From: Kribbella pratensis
GTDB lineage: Bacteria > Actinomycetota > Actinomycetes > Propionibacteriales > Kribbellaceae
DNA length: 64,000 nucleotides
Assembly: GCF_004365355.1 (NCBI RefSeq)
Contig: NZ_SODP01000003.1
Coordinates: forward strand, 62,001-126,000
Direction: 5' to 3'
Shown here: piece by piece, positions 17,093 through 25,441 of the stretch
Layout of the letters: the number at the start of each line of letters is the position of its first letter
How positions within the stretch are numbered: position 1 is the first letter of the stretch
Notes under the pieces: generated by a model
The model's input: the letters and a program-made list of their open reading frames with translations, nothing else
What the model was told of the DNA's origin: nothing
Databases searched by the model: none
Translations under genes and position numbers: made by a program

Positions 17093-17151
17093 CTTTGAGC
17101 ACGCACCAACCATTTCAGCGCGGCCGAAGTGGTTGGTGCGTGCACAAGGTC
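17091..17151. terminator. 26-bp inverted repeat, likely bidirectional terminator
   Basis: The arms 17091-17116 and 17126-17151 are complementary at 23 of 26 positions around a 9-nt loop. The arms include the TGA of the MalG-type permease on one side and of TerC on the other, so both transcripts would end in the same structure. No long T-run follows. Confidence 0.8.
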
Positions 17152-18358
17152 AGAGGCTGGGGCGGATCTCGTGGTCGGCGTGGGCGGCGGCGTGGGCCTC
17201 GCCGACCTGGCGGCACAGGGCCATCAGGTCGGCCTCGTTCAGGACGTGTTGCTTGGCCTTCGGGCCGAGGTCGGTGATGTGGTCGCGGGCGCGGAGCAGT
17301 CGCTGGAAGACCCGTTCCCGCTCGGCCGGGTCGTCGGTGTACTCCGGGTCGAGGTACGCGTTCGCGTCGCGGCGGATGTGCGCCATCGCGGTCTGCGTCC
17401 GCCCGCGGGTGCTGAACAGTGAGGCGAAGATCGTGATCAGCAGGACGACCAGGATCACCGCCAGCGAGAGGCCGGTGCTGATCTCTACCACCTCGACGTG
17501 CTCGCCGCCGTTCACGAACGGCAGGTTGTTCTCGTGCAGCGCGTGCAGGATCAGCTTGGCGCCGATGAACATCAGGATCGCGGCCAGCCCGAAGGACAGG
17601 TAGATCAGCCGGTCCAGCAGGCCGTCGAGCAGGAAGAACAGTTGCCGCAGGCCGAGCAGGCTGAACGCGGTCGCGGTGAACACGACGTACACGTTCTGGG
17701 TCAGGCCGAAGATCGCCGGGATCGAGTCGAGCGCGAACAGCAGATCGGTGGCGCCGATCGCGACCATCACCAGCAGCATCGGCGTCAGCATCCGCCGGCC
17801 GTCGACCACGGTGGTCAGCCGGTCGCCGTCGTACTCCTCGCTGGTCCGGAAGAGTCGACGGGCCAGCCGGACCACGATGTTCTGTGCCTGGTGCGACTCC
17901 TCGGTCTCCGGCTTGAGCATGTTGCCGGCGGTCAGCAGCAGGGCGACGCCGAACAGGTAGAACACCCAGGAGAACGTGTGCAGGAGCGCCGAGCCGGCGA
18001 AGATGAACGCCGCCCGCGCGATCAGGCTGACCACGATCCCGACCAGCAGCACCTTCTGCTGGTTCTCCCGCGGCACCCGGAACCCGGTCATGATGATCAG
18101 GAACACGAACAGGTTGTCGACCGAGAGCGCCTTCTCCGTGACGTACCCGGCGAAGTACTCCGAACCCATCTCGGAGCCGCCGAGGACGAGCGTGCCCAGA
18201 CCGAACAGGACCGCGATGCCGACGTACAGCGCGGACCAGACCGCGGCCTCGCGGAGTGTCGGGACGTGCGCCGACCGGACGTGGAAGAAGTAGTCGAACA
18301 GCAGCAGGCCGGCAATCGCCAGCAACGTCAGCACCCAGACCAGCGGGGAGACCGTCAT
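17150..18358 (-). CDS. TerC-family integral membrane protein
   Basis: A 402-aa protein with about nine hydrophobic helices. TerC hallmarks are present: EKALSVDNLFVFLIIMTGF and AIGATDLLFALDSIPAIFGLTQN, which carry the conserved Asp residues thought to bind metal ions. Members are linked to tellurite resistance, and recent work ties TerC proteins to metal (Mn) efflux during protein secretion. The start MTVSPLVWVL at 18358 was preferred over an ATG 12 bases upstream on family grounds. The basic/acidic C-terminal ~70 residues are cytoplasmic. Divergent from the TetR gene. Confidence 0.93.
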   Translation of the reverse strand: MTVSPLVWVLTLLAIAGLLLFDYFFHVRSAHVPTLREAAVWSALYVGIAVLFGLGTLVLGGSEMGSEYFAGYVTEKALSVDNLFVFLIIMTGFRVPRENQQKVLLVGIVVSLIARAAFIFAGSALLHTFSWVFYLFGVALLLTAGNMLKPETEESHQAQNIVVRLARRLFRTSEEYDGDRLTTVVDGRRMLTPMLLVMVAIGATDLLFALDSIPAIFGLTQNVYVVFTATAFSLLGLRQLFFLLDGLLDRLIYLSFGLAAILMFIGAKLILHALHENNLPFVNGGEHVEVVEISTGLSLAVILVVLLITIFASLFSTRGRTQTAMAHIRRDANAYLDPEYTDDPAERERVFQRLLRARDHITDLGPKAKQHVLNEADLMALCRQVGEAHAAAHADHEIRPSL

Positions 18359-18408
18359 GTCGTAACCCAACCATGGCGGGCCGGTGAGATTCCCGGGATG
18401 GAATGAAA

Positions 18409-18440
18409 TTGCCTAAAAGGCATCTTTGCTCTTTAGGCAA
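18409..18440. promoter_or_regulatory. Putative TetR operator
   Basis: TTGCCTAAAAG at 18409 and CTTTAGGCAA at 18431-18440 form a near-perfect inverted repeat about 20 bp before the TetR start. It overlaps the expected promoter, as expected for autoregulation. Confidence 0.7.
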
Positions 18441-18459
18441 CTTCTGCTACCGTCGTGTC

Positions 18460-19068
18460 ATGGCCGAAGGGTTGCGGGAGCGGAAGAAGCAGGAGACGCG
18501 GATCGCGTTGAGCTGGGCGGCCGTCCGGCTCGCCGTCGAGCGCGGGTACGGCGCGGTCCGGATCGAGGACATCGCCGCGGAGGCCGGGGTCTCGCTGCGG
18601 ACGTTCCGCAACTACTTCGACAGCAAGGCCGACGCGATCGCCGCGCGCGAGGTGGATCGCAGCCTGAAGATCGCGGAGGAGCTGCGGGCGCGACCGGCCG
18701 ACGAGCCGCTGTGGGTGGCGATCCGGGCCGCGATCGAGGCCCATTTCGCGCTCGGCGCGGAGGGTCACGGCGGACGGACGCCGCCGGACGAGCAATGGGT
18801 CAAGGGCATCCGGGTGATGATGACCGAGCCCGCTTTGCAGGGAGCGATCGCGCGGGCGTACGCACGGGTCGGCGAGGAGATGGCCGCCGCGATCGCCGAC
18901 CGCACCGGCACCACCGGGATGTATCCGCGGCTGGTGGCCGAGGTCATCGGCGCGGTCCGGGGCGTCGTGATGGCCGAGTGGATGCGGGCCGACCCGCCGC
19001 GATCGATCGCGGACCTGCTGTCCGAGGCCCTCGACCAGGTCGAAGCCGGCCTGCCGGTGCCTGAATAA
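18460..19068 (+). CDS. TetR-family transcriptional regulator
   Basis: The start MAEGLRER at 18460 gives 202 aa, the normal TetR size; an upstream in-frame ATG lies inside the operator. The N-terminal HTH is EDIAAEAGVSLRTFRNYFDSKADAI, preceded by the helix RIALSWAAVRLAVERGYGAVRI. The C-terminal ligand and dimer domain is the TetR_C-like region seen near Mycobacterium acyl/MftR-type regulators. Lying 65 bp before and on the same strand as the FAD monooxygenase, it probably controls itself and that gene. The ligand is unknown. Confidence 0.92.
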   Translation: MAEGLRERKKQETRIALSWAAVRLAVERGYGAVRIEDIAAEAGVSLRTFRNYFDSKADAIAAREVDRSLKIAEELRARPADEPLWVAIRAAIEAHFALGAEGHGGRTPPDEQWVKGIRVMMTEPALQGAIARAYARVGEEMAAAIADRTGTTGMYPRLVAEVIGAVRGVVMAEWMRADPPRSIADLLSEALDQVEAGLPVPE

Positions 19069-19133
19069 ACCAATTCCTTGATCCCCCTGGCCAGTCGCCG
19101 GGGTGGTCAGTCATGCCTCAACGGAGGAACGTC

Positions 19134-20654
19134 ATGGATGCCGAAGTCGTCATTGCCGGGGCCGGACCGAACGGCCTCATGCTCGCCATCGAACTGCGCT
19201 TGGCAGGGGTCCAGCCGCTGGTCCTGGAACGGCTGCCCGAACCGAACTCCACTCCACGCGCCAACGGCCTGGTCGGCCAGGTTGTGCGGATGCTCGACCG
19301 GCGCGGGTTGTACGAGCGTCTCGCCGGTACGCCCGGTCCGCCGCACCCGCAAGCGGCGTACATCTTCGGGGCCATGGTGCTGCCTCTTTCGGAGCTCGAG
19401 GACAATCCCGTGTATCTGCTTCCCGTGCCTCAGGTCCGGGTCGAGGCCGTACTCCGTGAGCGTGCGCTCGAGCTGGGTGCCGAGATTCGGCAGGGGCACG
19501 AGCTGTCCGGCCTGTCGCAGGACGCGGACTCGGTCACGGTCGAGGTCACCGGACCGGACGGGGTGTACGAGCTGCGGACCCGCTATCTCGTCGGCGCCGA
19601 CGGCGGCCACAGCCTCACCCGCAAGCTGGCCGGCATCGACTTCCCGGGCGTGACGAACGACCGGATGGTCTCCCGGACGGCGAGTGCCCTCGTGTCGCCG
19701 GAGCTCATCGACCCGGCGACCGGTGCGCTGACCATTCCGGGGTACGGCGTGATCCCGCCGTTCATGCATCACCGGACCGAGCGCGGGATGTTCGTGTTCG
19801 CCCCGTTCCCCGGGCGGGAAGCGGTGAGTACGGGAGAGTGGGACGATCCGGCCGATGGCAGCGAGATGACGTTCGAGGAGCTTCAGGCCAGCGCCGATCG
19901 CGTACTCGGAGTGCATCTCCCGCTGACACAGCCGGACGGTGACGGGCCTCGGCTGCTTCGCCGGCTCGTCGGTGGCAACAGCCGGCTGGCCGACCGGTAT
20001 CGAGAAGGTCGGGTGCTGCTGGTCGGTGATGCCGCCCACGTGCACTCGGCGATGGGCGGGCCCGGGCTGAACCTCGGGCTGCAGGACGCGATCAACCTGG
20101 GCTGGAAGCTGGCGGCCGAGGTGCAGGGCAGGGCGCCGGAAGGTCTGCTCGACACCTACGAGTCGGAGCGGCGGCCGGTGGGGGAGCGGGTCGTGATGCA
20201 GACGCAGGCGCAGACCGCATTGATTGCTCCAGGCAATGAAGTGACGGCGTTGCGGGAACTGTTCGGCGAGCTGCTGACCGAGCCGCGGAACGTCCAGCGG
20301 ATCGCGGAGCTGATCACCGGCGCGGACGTTCGGTATCACGACGGACCGCATCCGCTGATCGGCCGGTGGGCGCCGGATCTGATGGTCGGCTCGACGCGGT
20401 TGGCCGAGTTGATGCGCACCGGCCGTCCGCTACTCGTGGACATCACCGCCGACGGTTCGTTTGCCGCGACCGACGTACCTTCTGAGATCGAGGTGGTCAC
20501 CGGTCGTGGTGAGCAGTCGCTCGCGTTGCTCATTCGGCCCGACGGGTACGTCGCGTGGGCCGCGGAGCAGGACGGGGTTGCCGAGCGGGACGGTCTGCGG
20601 GATGCGCTGGCGCAGTGGTTTCAGGCGCGGCCTTTGACGAGTGCGACCAGGTAG
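19134..20654 (+). CDS. FAD-dependent aromatic monooxygenase (PheA/TfdB/Rox-like)
   Basis: The start at 19134 is fixed by the ggagg site 6-7 nt upstream. The 506-aa protein shows the class A flavoprotein hydroxylase triad: GAGPNGLMLAIELRLAG (GXGXXG, ~8-24), YLVGADGGHSLTRKLAGI (the DG motif for NAD(P)H and FAD), and RVLLVGDAAHVHSAMGGPGLNLGLQDAINLGWKLAA (the GD motif). A C-terminal thioredoxin-like region (~390-506) completes the phenol-hydroxylase architecture. Homologues hydroxylate phenols, polyketides or rifamycins, so detoxification is a fair guess. The 3' end overlaps the convergent XRE-cupin gene by 34 bp. Confidence 0.9.
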   Translation: MDAEVVIAGAGPNGLMLAIELRLAGVQPLVLERLPEPNSTPRANGLVGQVVRMLDRRGLYERLAGTPGPPHPQAAYIFGAMVLPLSELEDNPVYLLPVPQVRVEAVLRERALELGAEIRQGHELSGLSQDADSVTVEVTGPDGVYELRTRYLVGADGGHSLTRKLAGIDFPGVTNDRMVSRTASALVSPELIDPATGALTIPGYGVIPPFMHHRTERGMFVFAPFPGREAVSTGEWDDPADGSEMTFEELQASADRVLGVHLPLTQPDGDGPRLLRRLVGGNSRLADRYREGRVLLVGDAAHVHSAMGGPGLNLGLQDAINLGWKLAAEVQGRAPEGLLDTYESERRPVGERVVMQTQAQTALIAPGNEVTALRELFGELLTEPRNVQRIAELITGADVRYHDGPHPLIGRWAPDLMVGSTRLAELMRTGRPLLVDITADGSFAATDVPSEIEVVTGRGEQSLALLIRPDGYVAWAAEQDGVAERDGLRDALAQWFQARPLTSATR

Positions 20655-21184
20655 CGGCACGGCGTCGTACCCGGGTTGTGGAAGGTTGTCGCCGAAGGTG
20701 GGCCGAGCTGCAGGCAGTCGCCGGTGTGCAGTTCGTGGACCTGCGGTCCTTCGTGGAAGCGGAGCCGGCCGTCGAGGATCCACAGCTGCTGGTATTTGAA
20801 GATGTAGGCGTCGGCCGGGTACGAGACCGATGCGCCGGCCGGGAGCTCGACCTCGACCAGCTCCAGCGTTGATTCGGTCACCGGGGACACCGCGCGGCGG
20901 TGGTATCCGGTGACCGGGTCCGTCCAGACGGGCTGGTCCTCTGCTCGTCGTAGCAGCTCGCCGGTGTTCTCCGCGCGGGCGACGAGTTCGGACAACGTCA
21001 TCCCGAGTGCTCCCGACAACTTCCCGAGCAGTACGGCGGTGGGCTGCGCCTCGCCGCGTTCGATCTTCCCGATCATCGCCCGCGACACCCCCGACCGCTC
21101 CGCCAGCGCGTTCACGGACAGGTCCTGCGCTGTGCGCGCCTGCTGCACGGTGGCGGCCAGAGAACGAGACAGATCGTCAATCAT
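20621..21184 (-). CDS. XRE-type HTH regulator with C-terminal cupin
   Basis: A 187-aa protein. Residues ~8-65 are an HTH_3 domain (VQQARTAQDLSVNALAERSGVSRAMIGKIERGEAQPTAVLLGKLSGALGM). Residues ~105-180 are a small cupin (GASVSYPADAYIFKYQQLWILDGRLRFHEGPQVHELHTGDCLQLGPPSATTFHNPGTTPCRYLV) that senses a ligand. This architecture is common for regulators of amino-acid or polyamine-linked genes. It is divergent from the GNAT acetyltransferase with only 38 bp between the start codons, so it probably represses both. Confidence 0.92.
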   Translation of the reverse strand: MIDDLSRSLAATVQQARTAQDLSVNALAERSGVSRAMIGKIERGEAQPTAVLLGKLSGALGMTLSELVARAENTGELLRRAEDQPVWTDPVTGYHRRAVSPVTESTLELVEVELPAGASVSYPADAYIFKYQQLWILDGRLRFHEGPQVHELHTGDCLQLGPPSATTFHNPGTTPCRYLVALVKGRA

Positions 21185-21213
21185 GTTGCCACTATAGCGG
21201 CAGTTGTGGCTAC
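21185..21213. promoter_or_regulatory. Putative shared operator of the XRE-cupin/GNAT pair
   Basis: GTTGCCAC (21185-21192) and GTGGCTAC (21206-21213) are inverted at 7 of 8 positions inside the 38-bp gap between divergent starts. The sites also have TATAG and TACTAT elements, so promoter and operator must overlap. Confidence 0.45.
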
Positions 21214-21222
21214 TATCGTGCC

Positions 21223-21744
21223 ATGGTTCAGGTTAGAGACGCTTCGGCAGCGGACGCGGTCGCCTGCGCGGCGATCTACGCCCCCTACGTCACCGACTCC
21301 GCCATCACCTTCGAGATCGACCCGCCCGGTCCTGAGGAGATGGCCTCGCGGATCGCTCAGGCGCAATCGACCCATGCCTGGCTGGTCGCCGAGGACGAGG
21401 GCCGCGTGGTCGGCTACGCGTACGGCGGGCCGATGAAACCGCGCGCGGCGTACCGCTGGTCTTGCGAGGTCAGTGTCTACCTGGAACCAGGTCGCCGCCG
21501 CACCGGCGCCGGCCGTGCCCTCTACGAGGCCCTGTTCACCCGCCTCACTGAGCGCGGTTATCGCACCGCCGTTGCCGGCATGACGCTCCCGAACCCAGCA
21601 AGCGAAGGTCTTCATAAGTCGCTGGGCTTCGAACCGATCGGCACCTACCGGAACATCGGCTGGAAACTCGACAACTGGCACGACGTCGCGTGGGTCCAGC
21701 GCCCGCTGGCGGTCCTCCCCGACCCTCCTCGAGAACCCAGCTAA
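21223..21744 (+). CDS. GNAT N-acetyltransferase (Pat/phosphinothricin type)
   Basis: A 173-aa GNAT enzyme that moves acetyl from acetyl-CoA to an amine. It begins VQVRDASAADAVACAAIYAPYVTDSAITFEIDPP, the signature N-terminus of phosphinothricin/methionine-sulfoximine acetyltransferases. Motif A is VYLEPGRRRTGAGRALYEAL (R/Q-x-x-G-x-G/A), followed by AVAGMTLPNPASEGLHKSLGFEPIGTYRNIGWKLDNWHDVAWVQR. Substrates are likely methionine derivatives or glutamine-synthetase inhibitors. The ATG is so close to the probable promoter that the mRNA may be nearly leaderless. Confidence 0.92.
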   Translation: MVQVRDASAADAVACAAIYAPYVTDSAITFEIDPPGPEEMASRIAQAQSTHAWLVAEDEGRVVGYAYGGPMKPRAAYRWSCEVSVYLEPGRRRTGAGRALYEALFTRLTERGYRTAVAGMTLPNPASEGLHKSLGFEPIGTYRNIGWKLDNWHDVAWVQRPLAVLPDPPREPS

Positions 21745-21750
21745 CCCCGC

Positions 21751-22326
21751 TTAGTTCTTGGTGGGATCGGTCATCGGTGGGCAGTCCTCGCCTGGCTTGG
21801 TGACCAGTTCGAAGTGCCAGATTTCGTTGGAGAGGGTTTGGCAGAGGCCGTAGCGGCTGCCGTGGCGGATCAGCCAGTCGTCGGCGTTGGTCGGACCTAT
21901 GTCTACGGCGTGGCCGGTCACGTGGTGCGAGGCGTCGGGTTCGGCGACGTACTCGAGGGCCTTCTTCTTGCTGCCGTACTTGCGGATCGCCTTGTCCAGC
22001 AGCTCTTCCTGGTACTTCTTGCTGCGCCAACCCGTGGTGACCTGCATCTTGATGCCGTCGTCCTTCATCGCCATCTCGGCCTGCTGGACTGCCTTGCGGA
22101 GGGCCGGATCCAGTTTCGCGATGCCCGGGAGGTCAGTGTCGTACGCCGACGTGTGGTCCGGAAGTACGCCGTCGGCGGCGCGAGGAGGGCCGCTCGAACC
22201 TGACGTCGACGGGGTTGCGTCGTCCTGGGCGGAGACCGTTGTGCACGACGTCAGGGTGAGACAGGTGACTGCGGCAACGATCGCCAGGACGGTTGTCCGG
22301 TTGGCACTGTGGTGATCGGTCAGCAT
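21751..22326 (-). CDS. M15-family D-Ala-D-Ala carboxypeptidase-like lipoprotein
   Basis: A 191-aa protein. A signal with lipobox LTSC lies at ~25-28. The catalytic VanY-type domain (~70-180) shows RSKKYQEELL, SHHVTGHAVDIG (zinc ligands His and Asp) and EIWHFEL (general base Glu and third ligand His). These enzymes trim the terminal D-Ala from peptidoglycan stems outside the membrane. A Ser/Gly/Pro-rich linker separates the anchor from the domain. Its 3' end nearly abuts the convergent GNAT stop, and it is divergent from the two-component system at 22415. Confidence 0.92.
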   Translation of the reverse strand: MLTDHHSANRTTVLAIVAAVTCLTLTSCTTVSAQDDATPSTSGSSGPPRAADGVLPDHTSAYDTDLPGIAKLDPALRKAVQQAEMAMKDDGIKMQVTTGWRSKKYQEELLDKAIRKYGSKKKALEYVAEPDASHHVTGHAVDIGPTNADDWLIRHGSRYGLCQTLSNEIWHFELVTKPGEDCPPMTDPTKN

Positions 22327-22414
22327 GCCTCACAGTTCATCCAAGGCGATGTTGCGAGAGCGTCTGTAAATCCGGATACGTTTTCGATACGCCCGGCCTG
22401 CTTCAATGGGTGTT

Positions 22415-23077
22415 ATGCGGGTGCTGATCGTCGAGGACGAGGTCTATCTCGCCGAGGCGATCCAGGCGGGACTGCGGCTGGAGGCGATCGCGGCCGATCT
22501 GGCGTTCGATGGCAACGCCGCGCTCGAATCCGTCACGGTGAACGCGTACGACGTGGTCGTCCTGGATCGCGATCTGCCCGGGGTCAGCGGTGACGAGGTC
22601 TGCCGCCAGATCGTTGCGCAAGGCATCGGATGTCGGGTGCTGATGCTCACCGCGGCCGGCGACCTCGACGACAAGGTGACCGGGTTCGAGCTCGGCGCCG
22701 ACGACTACCTGACCAAACCGTTCGAGTTGCGCGAGCTCGTCGTACGCCTCCGGGCACTGGTACGGCGGCCCGCTGCCGCCACGCCGACGGTGATCGAGTA
22801 CGCCGGAGTGCGGCTCGACCCGTACCGGCGTGAGGTGTATCGCGCCGGGCGCTACGTGAAGCTCGCGCGCAAGCAGTTCGCCGTACTGGAGGTGCTGATG
22901 GCGGCGCGCGGCGGAGTCATCAGCGCGGAAACGCTGCTGGAGAAGGCCTGGGACGAGAACGCCGACCCGTTCAGCAACTCGGTGCGGCTGACGATCTCGG
23001 CGCTGCGGAAGAGGCTGGGGGATCCGTGGGTGATCCACACGGTGCCCGGCGTCGGGTACCGGATCGGCGAACCGTGA
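22415..23077 (+). CDS. OmpR-type response regulator
   Basis: The start MRVLIVEDE at 22415 gives 220 aa. The receiver domain (1-115) has the acidic pair in VEDE, the phospho-acceptor Asp51 in VVVLDRDLPG, Thr in LMLTAA and Lys in YLTKPF. The C-terminal winged helix (~125-218) is typical: YAGVRLDPYRREVYRAGRYVKLARKQFAVLEVLMAARGGVIS ... NSVRLTISALRKRLGDP ... TVPGVGYRIG. It binds DNA as a dimer after phosphorylation by the kinase encoded immediately downstream, with which it overlaps by 4 bases. Targets are unknown; the divergent M15 peptidase is a candidate. Confidence 0.94.
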   Translation: MRVLIVEDEVYLAEAIQAGLRLEAIAADLAFDGNAALESVTVNAYDVVVLDRDLPGVSGDEVCRQIVAQGIGCRVLMLTAAGDLDDKVTGFELGADDYLTKPFELRELVVRLRALVRRPAAATPTVIEYAGVRLDPYRREVYRAGRYVKLARKQFAVLEVLMAARGGVISAETLLEKAWDENADPFSNSVRLTISALRKRLGDPWVIHTVPGVGYRIGEP

Positions 23078-24156
23078 GCGGCGAACGGTTGATGACGTGG
23101 CGGCCGCGGCTGACGGTTCGGCTGCGGTTGACGTTGAGCTACGCGGGGTTGCTCGTGGTCGCCGGTGCCGTCGTGGCGTGCATCATCTGGCTGGTCTTCC
23201 GGATCGTGCCGAACTATCCGCTCACCGCCGCCAACCCGCGCGACCAGCAGCCCGCGCCGACCCGCGGCGAGATCCTCCACCTGGTGGTGACGCTGTCCGG
23301 ATGGGCGCTGGGATTCCTGGCGATCGTCGGGCTCGCCGGCGGGTGGTTCCTCGCCGGCCGGATGCTGAAGCCGCTGCAGGAGATCACCGCCGCGGCCCGG
23401 AAGGCTGCGAGCGGGTCGCTGGACCATCGGATCGGGCTGACCGGGATCCGGGACGAGTTCACCGATCTGTCCGACACCTTCGACGAGATGCTCGATCGGT
23501 TACAGCGGTCGTTCGAGCAGTACCGGCGGTTCGCGGCGAACGCCTCGCACGAGTTGCGGACCCCGCACGCGGTGATGAAGACGATGCTCGACGTGGCGCA
23601 GACGGATCCGGAGCATCAGGATGTGCCGCAGCTGGTGAAGCGGCTGGCGGAAACCAATCAGCGTGGGATCAACATCGTCGAGACGCTGCTCAGCCTGACC
23701 GCATTGAGCAACCGGGACGTGGAGCTGGACCCGGTCGATCTGGCCGCGGTACTGCGGTCCGCCTGGCCGGCGCTGTCGTCGGAGGCGGCCGGGGCCGGGG
23801 TCACGCTCTCGTCCGAGCTCGACGAGTCCGTTGTCGAGGGCAACGATGTGTTGCTGCATCAACTGGTCACGAATCTGGTGCAGAACGCGATCCGGCACGG
23901 TGGTGGCGCCGTCTCGGTCACGGTCGGCCGCGGGAGTCTCGTCGTACGGAACGACGGTGCAGTGCTCGACCCAGCCGTGGTGCGGACGTTCGTGGAGCCG
24001 TTCGCGAAGAGCAGGTACGGCGCCGGGCACGGGTTGGGCCTGGCGCTGGTGGATCGGATCGTGGAGGTCCATCACGGGCGGCTCGAACTTGTTGTGAACG
24101 TGGACGGTGGGCTGACCGCGACCGTCGTACTGCCTGAGGCTCGTGTCGATACCTGA
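23074..24156 (+). CDS. Sensor histidine kinase
   Basis: The GTG at 23074 overlaps the regulator stop (GTGA); a later ATG at 23092 is possible. The 360-aa membrane kinase has two helices (~15-40 and ~70-95) with only ~30 residues outside, so the sensed signal is probably membrane-borne. A HAMP linker follows, then the HisKA box FAANASHELRTPHA with His159, the N box LVTNLVQNAIRHGGG, and the G box GHGLGLALVDRIVEVHHG. The H box has His where Leu is usual (RTPHA). Partner of the regulator at 22415. Confidence 0.94.
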   Translation: MSGERLMTWRPRLTVRLRLTLSYAGLLVVAGAVVACIIWLVFRIVPNYPLTAANPRDQQPAPTRGEILHLVVTLSGWALGFLAIVGLAGGWFLAGRMLKPLQEITAAARKAASGSLDHRIGLTGIRDEFTDLSDTFDEMLDRLQRSFEQYRRFAANASHELRTPHAVMKTMLDVAQTDPEHQDVPQLVKRLAETNQRGINIVETLLSLTALSNRDVELDPVDLAAVLRSAWPALSSEAAGAGVTLSSELDESVVEGNDVLLHQLVTNLVQNAIRHGGGAVSVTVGRGSLVVRNDGAVLDPAVVRTFVEPFAKSRYGAGHGLGLALVDRIVEVHHGRLELVVNVDGGLTATVVLPEARVDT

Positions 24157-24198
24157 CCCGGCAACCGGTTGGCCTGGTCTGCGGGAGAGGATGGTGCG

Positions 24199-24708
24199 GT
24201 GAGTGACGAGCGACCTTCCGCCGACCATGAGGTGACCGTCCGGCATGCCGTCGAGGAGGACGATGCCGCGCTGCTCGCGATCGAGCAGGTGTCGTGGGAC
24301 GCGTCGTCGGGATTCCCGTCGTACCAGGACACTCTGGGGAACACGTTCTTCGCGCGCAGCGGCCCGGAGGCGCATCTGGTCGCGGAGTACGACGGTGAGG
24401 TTGTCGGGTATCTGCGCCTGCAGGACAAGTACCCGTTCCCGGAAGGCGCCGGCGTACTGACGATCAACGGGCTGGCGATCGCACCGACCGCGCGACGGCT
24501 GGGCGCAGCGTCCGCGCTCCTGGAGGCGGCGACGGCCGAGGGCGTACTGCGGGGCGCCCGCAAGATCTCGCTCCACGTCCACAGCACGAACACCGCCGCC
24601 CGCCGCCTCTACGAACGCCACGGCTACGTCGTCGAAGGCACCCACCCCAACGAATTCCTCATCGAGGGCGCCCTGATAGCCGCCCTCGACATGGCGAAGA
24701 TGCTCTAG
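24199..24708 (+). CDS. GNAT N-acetyltransferase
   Basis: The GTG start at 24199 follows a gggagagg site; an in-frame TTG 30 bases upstream is less likely. The 169-aa product shows VTVRHAVEEDDAALLAIEQ at the N-terminus, VVGYLRLQDKYPFPEGAGVLTINGLAIAPTARRLGAASALLEAAT as motif A, and SLHVHSTNTAARRLYERHGYVVEG as motif B. This resembles RimI-like or small-molecule acetyltransferases; the substrate is not deducible. It follows the kinase by 42 bp and may be read through from it. The stop overlaps the convergent secreted-protein gene. Confidence 0.9.
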   Translation: MSDERPSADHEVTVRHAVEEDDAALLAIEQVSWDASSGFPSYQDTLGNTFFARSGPEAHLVAEYDGEVVGYLRLQDKYPFPEGAGVLTINGLAIAPTARRLGAASALLEAATAEGVLRGARKISLHVHSTNTAARRLYERHGYVVEGTHPNEFLIEGALIAALDMAKML

Positions 24709-25400
24709 CGGCTGATGACGGGCGAGAAGATGTTCCAGATGCTGCTCGTCCCCGGCACATACACGCGGTACCGACGGGTCCTGTTCGGGCAGTAGTTGTA
24801 GGTCACCTGGCCCACGCTGTTGGTGGTGACATAGGCGAGGCCCTTCCAGGTCGACGTGCCGATGTCCTGGTACTGGATCAGGACCTGCTTGTTGGCCCAG
24901 CGGATGTAGCGGCTGCTGTTCGGCCGCCAGTACGAGACGGTCGTGAGCAACGCCGTACGGCTGCCCTTGCGGCCACCGGTCAGCGCGACCGCCGACGTAC
25001 ACCGTGAGATCGTGGTCGCGGAGGCCAGGTCGGCGACCTTGGTGCCATCGAAGGCGGTCGCACCGCCGGCCGGCTTGAACGTGACGGTGCCGATCGGTGG
25101 AACCTCACCGAGGATCGTGAAGCTGACGTCGCGAGCGCCGTACAGGAACTGAAGTCGTCCCTCGGGGTACATGGTTGCCGCCGGAGTGCTCTTCCAGACG
25201 GCGGTGTAGACGCTGGCGGGGCAGTTCGCCCCTAGCTTGGCCACGAAGTTGTTGTTCGCCGCACCGATGCTCAGCCGCGACGGAACCACGAGCGAGCACG
25301 TCGCTGTGGCCTGTTGCGGGGCGGCGTCGGCGGACTGGATCGCGACAAGGCTGGCTGCCATCAGGGCGAGGACAGCCAGCGTCGTCTTGTAGAGCTTCAA
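24705..25400 (-). CDS. Secreted protein of unknown function
   Basis: A 231-aa protein with a clear Sec signal (MKLYKTTLAVLALMAASLVAIQSADA, cleavage near A26). The mature part has four cysteines spaced for two disulfides (CSLVVPSRLSIG, ANCPASVY, SRCTS, YNYCPN) and many Tyr/Trp/Ser, giving a beta-sandwich character. The C-terminal ~70 residues (RYIRWANKQVLIQYQDIGTSTWKGLAYVTTNSVGQVTYNYC) resemble Ig-like or SH3-like wall-associated repeats found in actinobacterial exported proteins. No enzyme motif. Next to the M23 peptidase gene on the same strand; a shared envelope role is possible. Confidence 0.75.
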   Translation of the reverse strand: MKLYKTTLAVLALMAASLVAIQSADAAPQQATATCSLVVPSRLSIGAANNNFVAKLGANCPASVYTAVWKSTPAATMYPEGRLQFLYGARDVSFTILGEVPPIGTVTFKPAGGATAFDGTKVADLASATTISRCTSAVALTGGRKGSRTALLTTVSYWRPNSSRYIRWANKQVLIQYQDIGTSTWKGLAYVTTNSVGQVTYNYCPNRTRRYRVYVPGTSSIWNIFSPVISR

Positions 25401-25441
25401 GAGTTCCCCCTCTTGGAAGTGTGTGGGGGAACGCTAGCGGA

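Noticed and set aside
23500..25002. 500-codon minus-strand frame across the kinase and GNAT genes
   Set aside because: Spans two supported plus-strand genes and has no recognisable domains; antisense shadow.
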